Below are positions 26,218-34,709 of a stretch of DNA of 64,000 nucleotides, piece by piece; within the stretch, counting starts at the first letter, position 1; the number at the start of each line of letters is the position of its first letter. The stretch covers positions 1 through 64,000 of the forward strand of contig CAADTP010000015.1 of the NCBI GenBank assembly GCA_900751995.1. The letters run 5' to 3'. The notes beneath the pieces were generated by a model that worked only from the letters and a program-made list of their open reading frames with translations, was not told where the DNA came from and ran no database searches. The translations under genes were made by a program, and so were the position numbers. The DNA comes from Lachnospiraceae bacterium. GTDB taxonomy: Bacteria > Bacillota > Clostridia > Lachnospirales > Lachnospiraceae.

Positions 26218-26952
26218 ATGTTTACAAAGATTACAGAGGAACGGGCATTTGACGGAATATTAACACAGATCATAGACAATATCCGGCACGGAGAACTGAA
26301 GCCGGGGGACACTTTACCTGCGGAACGTGTTATGGCAGAATCACTGGGAGTTTCCAGACCTGCTGTCCGTGAAGTCCTGCGGGCACTGGAACTGATGGGA
26401 ATCGTCACAACGGTCCGCGGCGGAGCCAACTATATCACCGAGAATATGGATCAGTGGCTTTCTGCACCACTGGCCCTTCTTTTTCAGCTGAATAACAGCC
26501 ATGTACAGCAGGTGCAGGAGCTTCGTTCTGCGCTGGAGCAGGAGGCTGCTCTTCTTGCAGCCGGGAATTGTACGGAGAAGGACGCATTAGATCTGCGTTC
26601 CATTCTGGCACAGCTGGAGAGCGCAGAGGATGAGAAAGCTCGTGCAGGTCTTGATAAGAAGCTTCATACGAAGATCGGCAGGATCGCAGGAAATCCTATG
26701 ATCTATAATGTTCTGGATGCGGCAGCACAGCTGACAGAGGAGATCATTTCCGGTACCCGAGCCTATATTATGCAGAAACATAATTCCGCTCTTGAGGTGG
26801 ATGACCAGCACAGAAGACTGGTGGAAGCCATTATTTCCGGAGACCGGAACCAGGCGGAGAAGCTGATGCGCGAACATATGGAAACCATTGAGAAATATAT
26901 AATTGAGATCGCACAGCAGCAGGGTGAGAACAGCCTTGTATTTCATCGCTGA
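26218..26952 (+). CDS. GntR-family regulator, FCD type, of the malate operon
   Basis: 244 residues. The winged helix (about 5-75) contains GDTLPAERVMAESLGVSRPAVREVLRALELMGIV. The FCD domain follows, with metal-ligand residues in LDKKLHTKIG, DDQHRRLVEAI and MREHMETIEKY. It lies directly upstream of the malate dehydrogenase-like and malic enzyme genes, which have TGGTAAGACCA-type palindromes in their promoter. These match the TNGTNNNACNA pattern bound by FadR-subfamily regulators. It is therefore the likely repressor of that operon. The ligand may be malate or a related dicarboxylate. Confidence 0.85.
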   Translation: MFTKITEERAFDGILTQIIDNIRHGELKPGDTLPAERVMAESLGVSRPAVREVLRALELMGIVTTVRGGANYITENMDQWLSAPLALLFQLNNSHVQQVQELRSALEQEAALLAAGNCTEKDALDLRSILAQLESAEDEKARAGLDKKLHTKIGRIAGNPMIYNVLDAAAQLTEEIISGTRAYIMQKHNSALEVDDQHRRLVEAIISGDRNQAEKLMREHMETIEKYIIEIAQQQGENSLVFHR

Positions 26953-27000
26953 TCCACCTGACAAAAATTAAATAAAATTTCAGTAAAAATCCCGTTGATC

Positions 27001-27066
27001 TGGTAAGACCACTATTGATTTTGGTAAGACCGAGTGCTATAATAGGGACTGTATTGGTAATACCAA
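27001..27066 (+). promoter_or_regulatory. Malate operon promoter with three GntR-type operator sites
   Basis: -35 TTGATT (27015-27020), 17-base spacer, -10 TATAAT (27038-27043). Three sites of one pattern overlap it: TGGTAAGACCA (27001-27011), TTGGTAAGACC within the spacer (27021-27031), and the perfect palindrome TTGGTAATACCAA after the start site (27054-27066). The layout is that of a repressor-controlled promoter. Confidence 0.75.
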
Positions 27067-27125
27067 AAAAGTTTGGTATTATGGCAGTAACCTGCCGGAA
27101 ATATCAGGAGAAAGGACTTACGATC

Positions 27126-28256
27126 ATGGGATATGTAAAATGGAGTTATGACACACTGAACCATTTCTGCGGAGACGTTTTCAAAGCGTTTGGCTTTTCT
27201 GAGGAAGAAGGAAGCATCATTAAAGATGTTCTTCTGACTGCTGATCTGTATGGAATCGAGAGCCACGGAATGCAGAGGATGGTTCGTTACCATAAAGGAA
27301 TCGAGAAGGGGACTATTCATCCCCAGGCGAAACCGGAAGTTGTTTTTGAAACACCGATTTCTGCCGTGATAGACGGACATAATGGAATGGGCCAGCTGAT
27401 CAGCCATTTTGCCATGGAAAAGGCAATTGAGAAGGCAAAGACAACTGGTGTGGGAATCGTAAGTGTACGAAATTCCAACCATTTCGGTATTGCAGGATAT
27501 TATGCGAACATGGCCTGCCATGAAGGCCTTCTTGGAATGGCATGTACCAACTCCGAGGCGATCATGGTACCGACTTTTGGAAGAAAGGCTATGCTGGGCT
27601 CCAACCCGATCGCAGTCGCTATGCCTGCAGACCCGTATCCGTTTTTCTTTGACTGTTCCACAACAGTTGTAACCAGAGGTAAACTGGAAATGTATAATAA
27701 GATGGGCAAGCCTCTTCCGGATGGCTGGGCACTTGACAAAAACGGTCATGCCAGCAATAATGCACCGGATGTACTTGCAAACATCGTAGCCAAGAAGGGC
27801 GGCGGAATCATGCCTCTTGGTGGAAACGAGGAAGTCAGCGGAAGCCATAAGGGATATGGCTATGGAATGCTCTGTGAGCTGTTCAGCTCTATTCTTTCCA
27901 TGGGCGTTACCTCCGACAAATGCTGTACATTCCCGGACAAGACCGGTATCTGCCATGGATTTATGGCGATCAACCCGGCGGCATTCGGAGATCCGGATGC
28001 GATCCGCAAGCATTTTTCAGAATATCTTGAGGCGCTTCGGGAGAGTCCGAAGGCAGACGGTCAGGACAGGATCTATACACACGGCGAGAAAGAGGTAGCT
28101 GCTGAAAAAGACAGAAAAGAGAATGGCATTCCGGTCAACGACAATACCATGGTAGAGCTTGCTGATCTCTGTAGTTATCTGAAGCTTGATTTTGGCTCTT
28201 ATTTTGAAGGCTATGAGCTTCCGAAGGACAGTAAATTCTTCAATGGTAATTATTAA
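27126..28256 (+). CDS. Ldh2-family malate/L-lactate/ureidoglycolate dehydrogenase
   Basis: 376 residues. The ATG at 27126 has AAAGGA ten bases upstream, and the family start (around YDTLNHFCGDVFKAFG) follows directly. Members oxidise 2-hydroxy acids such as malate with NAD(P). Visible signatures are DLYGIESHGMQRM with the conserved His, SNHFGIAGYY with the second conserved His, and GRKAMLGSNPIAVAMP. Neighbouring malic enzyme and the shared GntR promoter make malate the best substrate guess, giving oxaloacetate. Sulfolactate- or ureidoglycolate-type substrates are possible alternatives. Confidence 0.85.
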   Translation: MGYVKWSYDTLNHFCGDVFKAFGFSEEEGSIIKDVLLTADLYGIESHGMQRMVRYHKGIEKGTIHPQAKPEVVFETPISAVIDGHNGMGQLISHFAMEKAIEKAKTTGVGIVSVRNSNHFGIAGYYANMACHEGLLGMACTNSEAIMVPTFGRKAMLGSNPIAVAMPADPYPFFFDCSTTVVTRGKLEMYNKMGKPLPDGWALDKNGHASNNAPDVLANIVAKKGGGIMPLGGNEEVSGSHKGYGYGMLCELFSSILSMGVTSDKCCTFPDKTGICHGFMAINPAAFGDPDAIRKHFSEYLEALRESPKADGQDRIYTHGEKEVAAEKDRKENGIPVNDNTMVELADLCSYLKLDFGSYFEGYELPKDSKFFNGNY

Positions 28257-28312
28257 TTCAGGTAATCCTTTTGAAATGAAATATATCATAATTATCCAAG
28301 GAGGAAAAGAAA

Positions 28313-29488
28313 ATGGATTATGCAAAAGAGTCATTAAGACTGCACGGAGATTGGAAAGGTAAGATCGAGGTTGTTACAAGAGTGCCGGTTGAGAATAAAG
28401 ACGACCTTTCTCTTGCATATACACCAGGTGTAGCTCAGCCTTGCCTTGAGATCCAGAAAGATATCAATAAATCCTACGAGCTTACAAGAAGATGGAATAT
28501 GTGTCTTGTTGTAACAGACGGTTCCGCAGTTCTTGGTCTTGGTGACATCGGACCGGAAGCCGGTATGCCTGTAATGGAAGGTAAATGTGTACTTTTCAAA
28601 GCATTCGGCGATGTAGACGCATTCCCGCTTTGCATTAAGAGCCATGATGTAGACGAGATCGTAAATACTATTTACATGATCTCCGGATCCTTCGGTGGTG
28701 TTAACCTTGAGGATATCTCCGCTCCGAGATGCTTTGAGATCGAGAAAAAACTGAAAGAGAAATGTGATATTCCGATCTTCCACGATGACCAGCACGGAAC
28801 TGCAGTTATCACACTTGCAGGTCTGACAAACGCTCTGAAGGTTGTCGGAAAGAAGAAAGAGGATGTTCGTATCGTTATGAACGGTGCAGGTGCAGCTGCT
28901 ATCTCTATCTGCAGACTTCTTCTGAAAGCAGGCTTCAAGGATGTTACACTCTGCGATAGAAAGGGTGCCATCTATGAGGGACGTACAGAAGGAATGAACC
29001 CGGTTAAGGAAGAGATGAGCAAGCTCACAAACCTTCAGAAGAAACAGGGATCTCTTGCAGAGATGCTGGTTGGCGCGGATGTATTTATCGGTGTTTCCGC
29101 TCCTGGAGCAGTGACAACAGAGATGGTTAAGACAATGAACAAAGATGCCATCATCTTCGCATGCGCAAACCCGACACCGGAGATCTTCCCGGATGACGCA
29201 AAAGCAGGCGGAGCAAAGGTTATCTCAACAGGAAGAAGTGACTTCCCGAACCAGATCAACAACGTTCTTGCATTCCCTGGAATCTTCCGTGGTGCATTTG
29301 ACGTAAGAGCAAGCGATATCAACGATGAGATGAAGATCGCAGCTTCCAAGGCTCTTGCAGATCTGATCACAGACGAGGAGCTTTCTCCGGAGTATATCAT
29401 TCCGAAGGCATTCGACAAGAGAGTCGGACCGGCTGTAGCCAAAGCAGTAGCAGAGGCAGCAAAAGCAACAGGCGTAGCACGTATCTGA
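28313..29488 (+). CDS. NAD(P)-dependent malic enzyme
   Basis: 391 residues, the length of short bacterial malic enzymes. It converts malate to pyruvate and CO2. Motifs are LAYTPGVAQPC with the catalytic Tyr, FKAFGDVDAFPLCI with the conserved Lys/Asp region after it, and IPIFHDDQHGTAVI with metal-binding Asps. The Rossmann domain shows VMNGAGAAAISICRLLL. GAGGA precedes the ATG. It lies 56 bases after the Ldh2-type gene and shares its GntR-controlled promoter. A strong terminator follows. Highly optimised codon use suggests good expression. Confidence 0.92.
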   Translation: MDYAKESLRLHGDWKGKIEVVTRVPVENKDDLSLAYTPGVAQPCLEIQKDINKSYELTRRWNMCLVVTDGSAVLGLGDIGPEAGMPVMEGKCVLFKAFGDVDAFPLCIKSHDVDEIVNTIYMISGSFGGVNLEDISAPRCFEIEKKLKEKCDIPIFHDDQHGTAVITLAGLTNALKVVGKKKEDVRIVMNGAGAAAISICRLLLKAGFKDVTLCDRKGAIYEGRTEGMNPVKEEMSKLTNLQKKQGSLAEMLVGADVFIGVSAPGAVTTEMVKTMNKDAIIFACANPTPEIFPDDAKAGGAKVISTGRSDFPNQINNVLAFPGIFRGAFDVRASDINDEMKIAASKALADLITDEELSPEYIIPKAFDKRVGPAVAKAVAEAAKATGVARI

Positions 29489-29558
29489 TTACAGATACAG
29501 CACGGATATCCGTCCGATACAGACCAGAACAGCCCTTCATAAGTTAAGAAAATAAATC

Positions 29559-29596
29559 AGACACCCGTACCCTGTAACCCGGTACGGGTGTCTTTT
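29559..29596 (+). terminator. Terminator of the malate operon
   Basis: AGACACCCGTACC (29559-29571) pairs perfectly with GGTACGGGTGTCT (29581-29593), followed by TTTT. Confidence 0.93.
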
Positions 29597-29621
29597 TGCA
29601 TCTGACAGGTGGTATTACCCT

Positions 29622-29650
29622 TTGACAAATGTCCTCTCAGTGAGTACAAT
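29622..29650 (+). promoter_or_regulatory. Promoter of hisC
   Basis: -35 TTGACA (29622-29627), 17-base spacer, -10 TACAAT (29645-29650), followed 34 bases later by the hisC ATG with TAGGAGG upstream. Confidence 0.8.
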
Positions 29651-29683
29651 AGCAAAAGAATATGATAGGAGGTTAAGCACAGC

Positions 29684-30742
29684 ATGAAACCATGGGAAGC
29701 TAATATACGAAAAGTAGTGCCGTATACTCCTGGCGAGCAGCCAAATGAGAGTGGCATGATCAAACTGAATACAAATGAGAATCCATATTCACCGGCTCCG
29801 GGTGTGGAGAAGGCGCTGAAGGCCCTTGATGCCGATACCCTGAGACTTTATCCGGATCCGACAGCAGGAGACCTGGTACACAGTATTGCCGCGTTCTACG
29901 GACTGAAGGACGAGCAGGTATTTACAGGCGTTGGTTCCGATGATGTACTGGCTATGTGTTTTCTCACATTTTTTAATTCAGAGAAACCGATCCTGTTCCC
30001 GGATATCACCTATTCTTTCTATGATGTATGGGCAGATCTTTTACGGATCCCATATGAACGCCCGGCATTGGATGAGGAGTTCCATATCCGTAAGGAAGAT
30101 TATTTCCGTGAAAACGGTGGGATCGTATTCCCTAACCCAAATGCACCGACCGGCGTAGAAATGCCTCTTTCCGAGATCGAGGAGATCGTGGCAAAGAATC
30201 CGGAGAGTATCGTGATCGTAGATGAGGCGTATGTGGATTTCGGAGCAGCATCCGCACTGCCGCTGATCGAAAAATATGATAATCTGCTTGTTGTGCAGAC
30301 CTTCTCCAAGTCCAGATCCCTGGCAGGCATGCGTATCGGATATGCCTTCGGAAATCCGGAGCTGATCAAATATCTCAATGATGTGAAATATTCTTTTAAC
30401 TCCTATACAATGGATCGTACTACCATTGCAGCTGGTGTGGCATCTATGGAGGATAAGGCATATTTTGAGGAATGCTGCCATAAGATCATTACAACAAGAG
30501 AGTGGACGAAGGCAGAGCTCAGAAAGCTTGGATTTTCCTTCCAGGATTCCAGATCCAACTTTATTTTTGCCACACATGAGAGCTGTCCGGCAAAAGAGCT
30601 TTTCGCAGCACTGAGGGAGAAACATATCTATGTAAGATATTTCCCGAAGGACAGGATCGATAATCATCTCCGTATCACCATCGGCACGGATGAGGAGATG
30701 AAAAAGCTAGTAGAATTCTTGAAGGAATATCTGCAGAAATAA
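29684..30742 (+). CDS. hisC: Histidinol-phosphate aminotransferase
   Basis: 352 residues, class I/II PLP aminotransferase. It transfers an amino group to imidazole-acetol phosphate in histidine synthesis. Seen: KLNTNENPYSPAPGV at the N-terminus, the GSDDVLAMCFLTF helix, FPNPNAPTG, VDEAYVDFG with the PLP-pairing Asp and Tyr, and the PLP lysine in QTFSKSRSLAGMRIGYAFG. No other his gene is nearby, so the enzyme could also serve related aromatic substrates. A separate promoter and a membrane protein gene 16 bases downstream suggest a two-gene unit. Confidence 0.88.
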   Translation: MKPWEANIRKVVPYTPGEQPNESGMIKLNTNENPYSPAPGVEKALKALDADTLRLYPDPTAGDLVHSIAAFYGLKDEQVFTGVGSDDVLAMCFLTFFNSEKPILFPDITYSFYDVWADLLRIPYERPALDEEFHIRKEDYFRENGGIVFPNPNAPTGVEMPLSEIEEIVAKNPESIVIVDEAYVDFGAASALPLIEKYDNLLVVQTFSKSRSLAGMRIGYAFGNPELIKYLNDVKYSFNSYTMDRTTIAAGVASMEDKAYFEECCHKIITTREWTKAELRKLGFSFQDSRSNFIFATHESCPAKELFAALREKHIYVRYFPKDRIDNHLRITIGTDEEMKKLVEFLKEYLQK

Positions 30743-30758
30743 CGATTAAGGAGATATT

Positions 30759-31259
30759 ATGGAAGTATTGGTACAGTGGTTTTCACACCACCTTGCACAG
30801 TTTATCTCTCCTGAGGGAGCTGTGTTCATCATTTCAATGATCCCGATACTGGAGCTTCGAGGCGGCCTTCTGGCAGCCTCTCTGCTGAAGATATCGGCTG
30901 CAAAGGCACTGCCGATCTGTATCGTGGGAAATATCATTCCGATTCCGTTTATCCTGCTTTTTATCCGGCAGATCTTTAAATGGATGAAAAAAACAAAGAC
31001 GTTCAGAGGTCTGATCACAAAGCTGGAAAACAGGGCTATGGGAAAGAGTGACCAGATCAAGAGATATGAATTTCTGGGACTTCTGCTGTTTGTGGGAATC
31101 CCCCTTCCGGGCACCGGCGCCTGGACAGGTGCACTGATCGCCTCTCTTCTTGAGGTGGATATCAAAAAATCCTCCATTGCGATCCTGTGCGGACTTTTTA
31201 TGGCAAGTGCCATTATGTATATTGTTTCCTATGGAATTGTAGGAAATGTAGTGCACTGA
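30759..31259 (+). CDS. Small multidrug-export-like membrane protein (COG2426 family)
   Basis: 166 residues with about four to five hydrophobic segments. The start ELRGGLLAASLLKISAAKAL and the central PLPGTGAWTGALIASLLEVD motif are typical of the COG2426 family, annotated as putative small multidrug export proteins. The function is not established for this family. It follows hisC by 16 bases, probably in the same transcript, and is closed by a strong bidirectional terminator. Confidence 0.75.
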   Translation: MEVLVQWFSHHLAQFISPEGAVFIISMIPILELRGGLLAASLLKISAAKALPICIVGNIIPIPFILLFIRQIFKWMKKTKTFRGLITKLENRAMGKSDQIKRYEFLGLLLFVGIPLPGTGAWTGALIASLLEVDIKKSSIAILCGLFMASAIMYIVSYGIVGNVVH

Positions 31260-31271
31260 TTAAGAAAAATA

Positions 31272-31321
31272 AAAATTCCTCATCACTGTCACGAAGTCTG
31301 GTAGGTGATGAGGAATTTTGT
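31272..31321. terminator. Bidirectional terminator between the COG2426 gene and the pilus operon
   Basis: AAAATTCCTCATCAC (31272-31286) pairs perfectly over 15 bases with GTGATGAGGAATTTT (31305-31319). The A/T-rich arms give T-runs in both directions for the two converging operons. Confidence 0.93.
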
Positions 31322-31335
31322 ATTTTCAGGCATTG

Positions 31336-32403
31336 TTACATAAGCCGGCGTTTCAGCATATCCGGATTCATTGCATAGCTCACGGCTGTATCCTTAGTGA
31401 TACGGCCTTTTTTGTATAATTCCAGAAGACTCTGGTCCATGGAACGCATCTGATCCTGGCTGGAAGTGGAGATTACGCCTTCGATCTGATGAACTTTGTT
31501 GTCACGGATCATATTTCGGATGGCAGGTGTCAGGCGCATAATCTCAAAAACAGGAATGTTGCGGCCGTCCACATCCGGGATCAGCTGCTGGGAAATAACC
31601 GCCTGAAGGACCATGGAAAGCTGGATAGCGATCTGACGCTGCTGGGAAGGTTCAAAGACATCCATGATACGCTCGATGGTGTTGGCAGCGCCCAGAGTAT
31701 GCAGACTGGAAAAAACCAGATGTCCGGTTTCTGCGGCAGTCATGGCGGTCTGTATGGTTTCATAATCACGCATCTCACCCAGAAGGATTACATCGGGGCT
31801 CTGGCGGAGGGTGGCACGAAGAGAAGTCAAGTAACTCTCGGTGTCGGTGCAGATCTCTCGCTGGCTGACAATGCAGCGGTCATGGCGGTGAAGATATTCC
31901 AGAGGATCTTCCAGGGTAATAATGTGGCCTTCCCGGGTATGGTTAATCCGGTCAATGAGGCAGGCCATAGTGGTAGATTTACCGCTTCCGGCAGAACCGG
32001 TAACAAGAACCATACCACGGGTATAATCGGAAACACTCATCACATCCTCCGGAATGGAAAGCTCTGCAGGATCCGGCAGTTTGAAGGCGATTACACGGAT
32101 CACGGCAGCCAGGGAACCACGCTGTTTATAAGCGTTGACACGGAAACGGGAGACGCCGGGAATGGAAAACGAAAAGTCATCGTCACCGGTTTCCAGAAGC
32201 CGGGATATATCACGGTTTCCGGCAAGTTTGTAAATGATGCGAAGCAGATTTTCGGTTTCCGCAGGCATCAGTCGTTCTCCACTGCTTAGAAGATGACCGT
32301 CGATTTTTTCGGCCAGAGGGCGGCCTGCAATGATGAAGATATCAGAAACGCGTTTATTGGCTGCTTCTGTCAGAAAATCGGGAATAGGGGTTTCTATATC
32401 CAT
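31336..32403 (-). CDS. pilT: PilT-family type IV pilus twitching ATPase
   Basis: 355 residues from the ATG at 32403, which has AAAGGAG upstream. It is a hexameric secretion ATPase. Features are the short N-terminal PAS-like domain, Walker A GSAGSGKST, the Asp box LEDPLEYLH, Walker B VILLGEMRD, the His box GHLVFSSLHT, and a C-terminal MDQSLLELYKKGRIT. The length and GEMRDYETI/TGHLVFSSLHT match PilT (retraction) rather than the larger PilB/GspE. It is the last gene of the pilus-like operon and the only ATPase in it. It may have to power assembly as well as retraction. Confidence 0.85.
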   Translation of the reverse strand: MDIETPIPDFLTEAANKRVSDIFIIAGRPLAEKIDGHLLSSGERLMPAETENLLRIIYKLAGNRDISRLLETGDDDFSFSIPGVSRFRVNAYKQRGSLAAVIRVIAFKLPDPAELSIPEDVMSVSDYTRGMVLVTGSAGSGKSTTMACLIDRINHTREGHIITLEDPLEYLHRHDRCIVSQREICTDTESYLTSLRATLRQSPDVILLGEMRDYETIQTAMTAAETGHLVFSSLHTLGAANTIERIMDVFEPSQQRQIAIQLSMVLQAVISQQLIPDVDGRNIPVFEIMRLTPAIRNMIRDNKVHQIEGVISTSSQDQMRSMDQSLLELYKKGRITKDTAVSYAMNPDMLKRRLM

Positions 32404-32407
32404 AATT

Positions 32408-32893
32408 TCACTCTCCTTTAAAAAGATTCTGGCGTGTATCCGGATCCCAGGAATTGGTAAGATCAGTATTCCACTGCCGGATTTCCAGAACGGAACCATT
32501 GTTTTTTGCTGGGTAAAAAATTTCAAGTACAGTACAAAGCTGCTGGGTATCTGAGATTTCAGTAGAAAAAGTTAAGGTATGTTTCGTGGAATCCCAGGAA
32601 AAATTCCTGTCAGTATCTGCTTTTGCCTGTATCAGGGAAAAATATTTTGCTTCATCAGAAGCGTTATCTGCGTACTGAGACAGCTCATTTCGAATTTCAG
32701 ATACGGTTTCTGTGGCTTTGCTGCAGGCGTTATAATATTTTTCAGTCTGTTCCATGGAATACCTGGCGGTGTTCAGGCCAGACCGTGAACTTCCAAGAGT
32801 GAGAAGAGCCAGTACACAGAGACACAGAACAGAAAAAATCAGAAACAGAGAGGGAATTCCCACGGTTACAAAAAAAGTATGCTTCTGTTTCAT
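32408..32893 (-). CDS. Membrane-anchored protein of the pilus operon, unknown function
   Basis: 161 residues. One membrane segment near the N-terminus (IPSLFLIFSVLCLCVLALLTLG) follows a short basic stretch (MKQKHTFF), giving a single-pass protein with an outside C-terminal domain. The segment starts like a pseudopilin or TadE-type protein but has no clear prepilin cleavage site. The extracellular part is helical then beta-rich. It overlaps the upstream pilin-like gene by one base and ends five bases before the pilT start. It is probably a minor pilin or assembly component. I do not recognise a defined family. Confidence 0.65.
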   Translation of the reverse strand: MKQKHTFFVTVGIPSLFLIFSVLCLCVLALLTLGSSRSGLNTARYSMEQTEKYYNACSKATETVSEIRNELSQYADNASDEAKYFSLIQAKADTDRNFSWDSTKHTLTFSTEISDTQQLCTVLEIFYPAKNNGSVLEIRQWNTDLTNSWDPDTRQNLFKGE

Positions 32894-33354
32894 CAGGAAC
32901 CCTCCTTTTCGCTGTATTCAGCCGGAAAACTTAAGGGAATCCGGTAAATCATATGCTTGTCCGAAACCTGGAGGAAAGACAGCTCTCCGGATTTTTCAGA
33001 AGAGGAAGTATCCGGAGAAAAAATCATTTCATAAGACGCGTTTTTTTCGGAGCAGTTTTGCCAGGTGTCGTCATAATACCAGATCAGATTGTCCTCTTTT
33101 TGGATGCCGCCTGGAAGAAGGGACAGAAGTTCTGCCGGAGAACCATCGGTACCCTCCAGTGCTTCCCCGGCGGAAGTAGTGAGTGCCTGGATCTGGTTCC
33201 ACTGTTCTGCCTGAATACGGTTTTTCCGGGCTGCCGCAAAAATCTGAATACAGGCAGCAGAGGAAAGGGACAGGAATAAAAGAGCCAGGATCATTTCCAT
33301 GAGAAAAAGGCTGGTGCCGGAATTATGCTGTGTTTTTTTCATGATGCCTGCCAC
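32893..33354 (-). CDS. Pseudopilin-like protein with atypical prepilin motif
   Basis: 153 residues from 33354; the second Met (33342) is another possible start. The N-terminal segment SLFLMEMILALLFLSLSSAAC resembles a type IV pilin helix with the conserved Glu. For that Glu to be at +5, cleavage must follow Ser rather than the usual Gly. The rest has a Trp/Tyr-containing patch and ends with Ser/Glu-rich sequence. The IS element lies directly upstream and separates this gene from the first half of the operon. Its expression may now depend on the IS or on read-through. Confidence 0.65.
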   Translation of the reverse strand: MAGIMKKTQHNSGTSLFLMEMILALLFLSLSSAACIQIFAAARKNRIQAEQWNQIQALTTSAGEALEGTDGSPAELLSLLPGGIQKEDNLIWYYDDTWQNCSEKNASYEMIFSPDTSSSEKSGELSFLQVSDKHMIYRIPLSFPAEYSEKEGS

Positions 33355-33360
33355 TCAAAA

Positions 33361-33531
33361 TATGATTAAATATACTCACATTGAGATAATGTGGCTTCTC
33401 TCGAATACCACTTACTGTTTCTTCGTGTATGTTTTTGAGCAACCGGAGTTATCTCTACTCACAGATCCTAAGTACACTCCACAGTCGTAAATTCCCGAAA
33501 TAGCCTTCGGTACATGCTTACGTTTGCGGGA
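33361..33531 (-). ncRNA. Putative OmegaRNA/right-end segment of the decayed tnpB element
   Basis: On the minus strand this 170-base stretch follows the tnpB stop. In IS605-type elements the 3' part of tnpB and the right end encode the guide OmegaRNA. It contains several short inverted repeats and ends with the hairpin CACATT (33377-33382)/AATGTG (33388-33393), suitable as the right-end hairpin. If real, bases just below 33375 would be the guide. No promoter or homologue could be checked. Confidence 0.4.
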
Positions 33532-34574
33532 TCATGCAATTTCGTAAGTTTCTGCATCTCTCAGATTCAGTGCTGCATTGAAATCTCTGTCTTCCGTATA
33601 ACCGCATGCACATTTGTAGACTCTGTCTGAAAGTTTCAGGTCTTTTTTGATGTGTCCGCAGCAGTGACAGATCTTTGAAGAAGGATACCATCTGCTGACT
33701 ATCCGTAATTCAATTCCAAATTCCTCACATTTTGTCTTCAGTTTTGTGCGAAATTCGTAAAATTTCTGTGATGCAACTGCTTTTGAAAGATGCCGGTTTT
33801 TCATCATCCCGGATACATTCAGATCCTCAACCGTTATATGAGATGGCTTGGTTTTCGCAATCTCAGATATCGTCTTATTGATATAATCTGTACGAATATT
33901 TTCCAGACGCTGATGAAGCTTCTGTACTTTAAGCTTTTGTTTACGTATATTTGCTTTTTGAGTGGGCTCTCCTTTCTTTAAATTTTCATATTTACGGGAG
34001 AGCTTTCGCTGTGCCCGCCTTAATTGTTTTTCAAGTTTTCTTATTCGTGCTGTTTTATTAATATTTCTATAGACAGTTCCATTTGAATAGTTCCGCTTTT
34101 GATTATGTATCCATCCTTAGATGTTGGGATGTAACCTTTCTCTTTCAGCCTTACCCATCCAAGCGTCGGAATCTTAATCCGGTGCCTTTCGCAAAGACAG
34201 TCTTTGGGATTGTTTCTTACAAAATACATTTTTACATTCGATCGTCCTTTTTTCTTATACCGTGGAAAACCACTTTGATGATGGAAAAATCTTGAAAAAG
34301 CTGTACAGGCATCTTCAATCGAATGTTTTACCGATTTGGAACTGACTTCCCTGATCCAGGAATATTCCTGATGGTTCGGAAGATAGTCATTATTCAACCA
34401 TACGCTGAACGATTTACCGCTCATAAATTTTTTACCCAAAGTATAAAGTTCTTTATTATGAAACAGGTAAAAATTATAGATATATCTGCATGTGCCGATT
34501 GTCTTATGTATTTTAATCTTCTGCTCTTCTGTAGGATTGATCTCTGTTTTGAAACTTTTTAGCAATCTTATCAT
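33532..34574 (-). pseudogene. tnpB: Decayed TnpB (IS200/IS605 family) with internal deletion
   Basis: The N-terminal half (34574 to about 34090) is good TnpB: MIRLLKSFKTEINPTEEQ, FPRYKKKGRSN, IPTLGWVRLKEKGYIP. It runs to IKSGTI and then leaves the family frame. In the neighbouring frame the similarity resumes with GTVYRNINKTARIRKLEK, LSRKYEN, HITVEDLNVSGM, the zinc-finger CxxC pairs (CHCCGH, CACGY) and RuvC-III CGYTEDRDFNAALNL. The part between, including the RuvC-I GIDxG Asp, is missing. A deletion of roughly 60-80 codons plus a frameshift therefore removed nuclease function. The element is inserted between two pilus genes. Confidence 0.88.
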
Positions 34575-34617
34575 CCTTTTCTGGCTGATTCCTGTTATTA
34601 TTGGCTAATATGTTTAT

Positions 34618-34665
34618 GAACTATTTGTTCTATTTCATTATACCATGATTAAACATGCAGAACAA
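34618..34665 (-). promoter_or_regulatory. Promoter of the second tnpB element with adjacent palindrome
   Basis: Minus strand: -35 TTGTTC (34660-34665), 17-base spacer, -10 TATAAT (34637-34642), then the palindrome GAACAAATAGTTC (34618-34630). Same design as at 774-820. Confidence 0.65.
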
Positions 34666-34709
34666 GTGTTTTGGCCTTGGTAGAAATTAATAAGTATATT
34701 TAAACATGT

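Noticed and set aside
31489..32289. 266-codon plus-strand frame opposite pilT
   Set aside because: Antisense to a PilT gene with all its ATPase motifs; no start signal.
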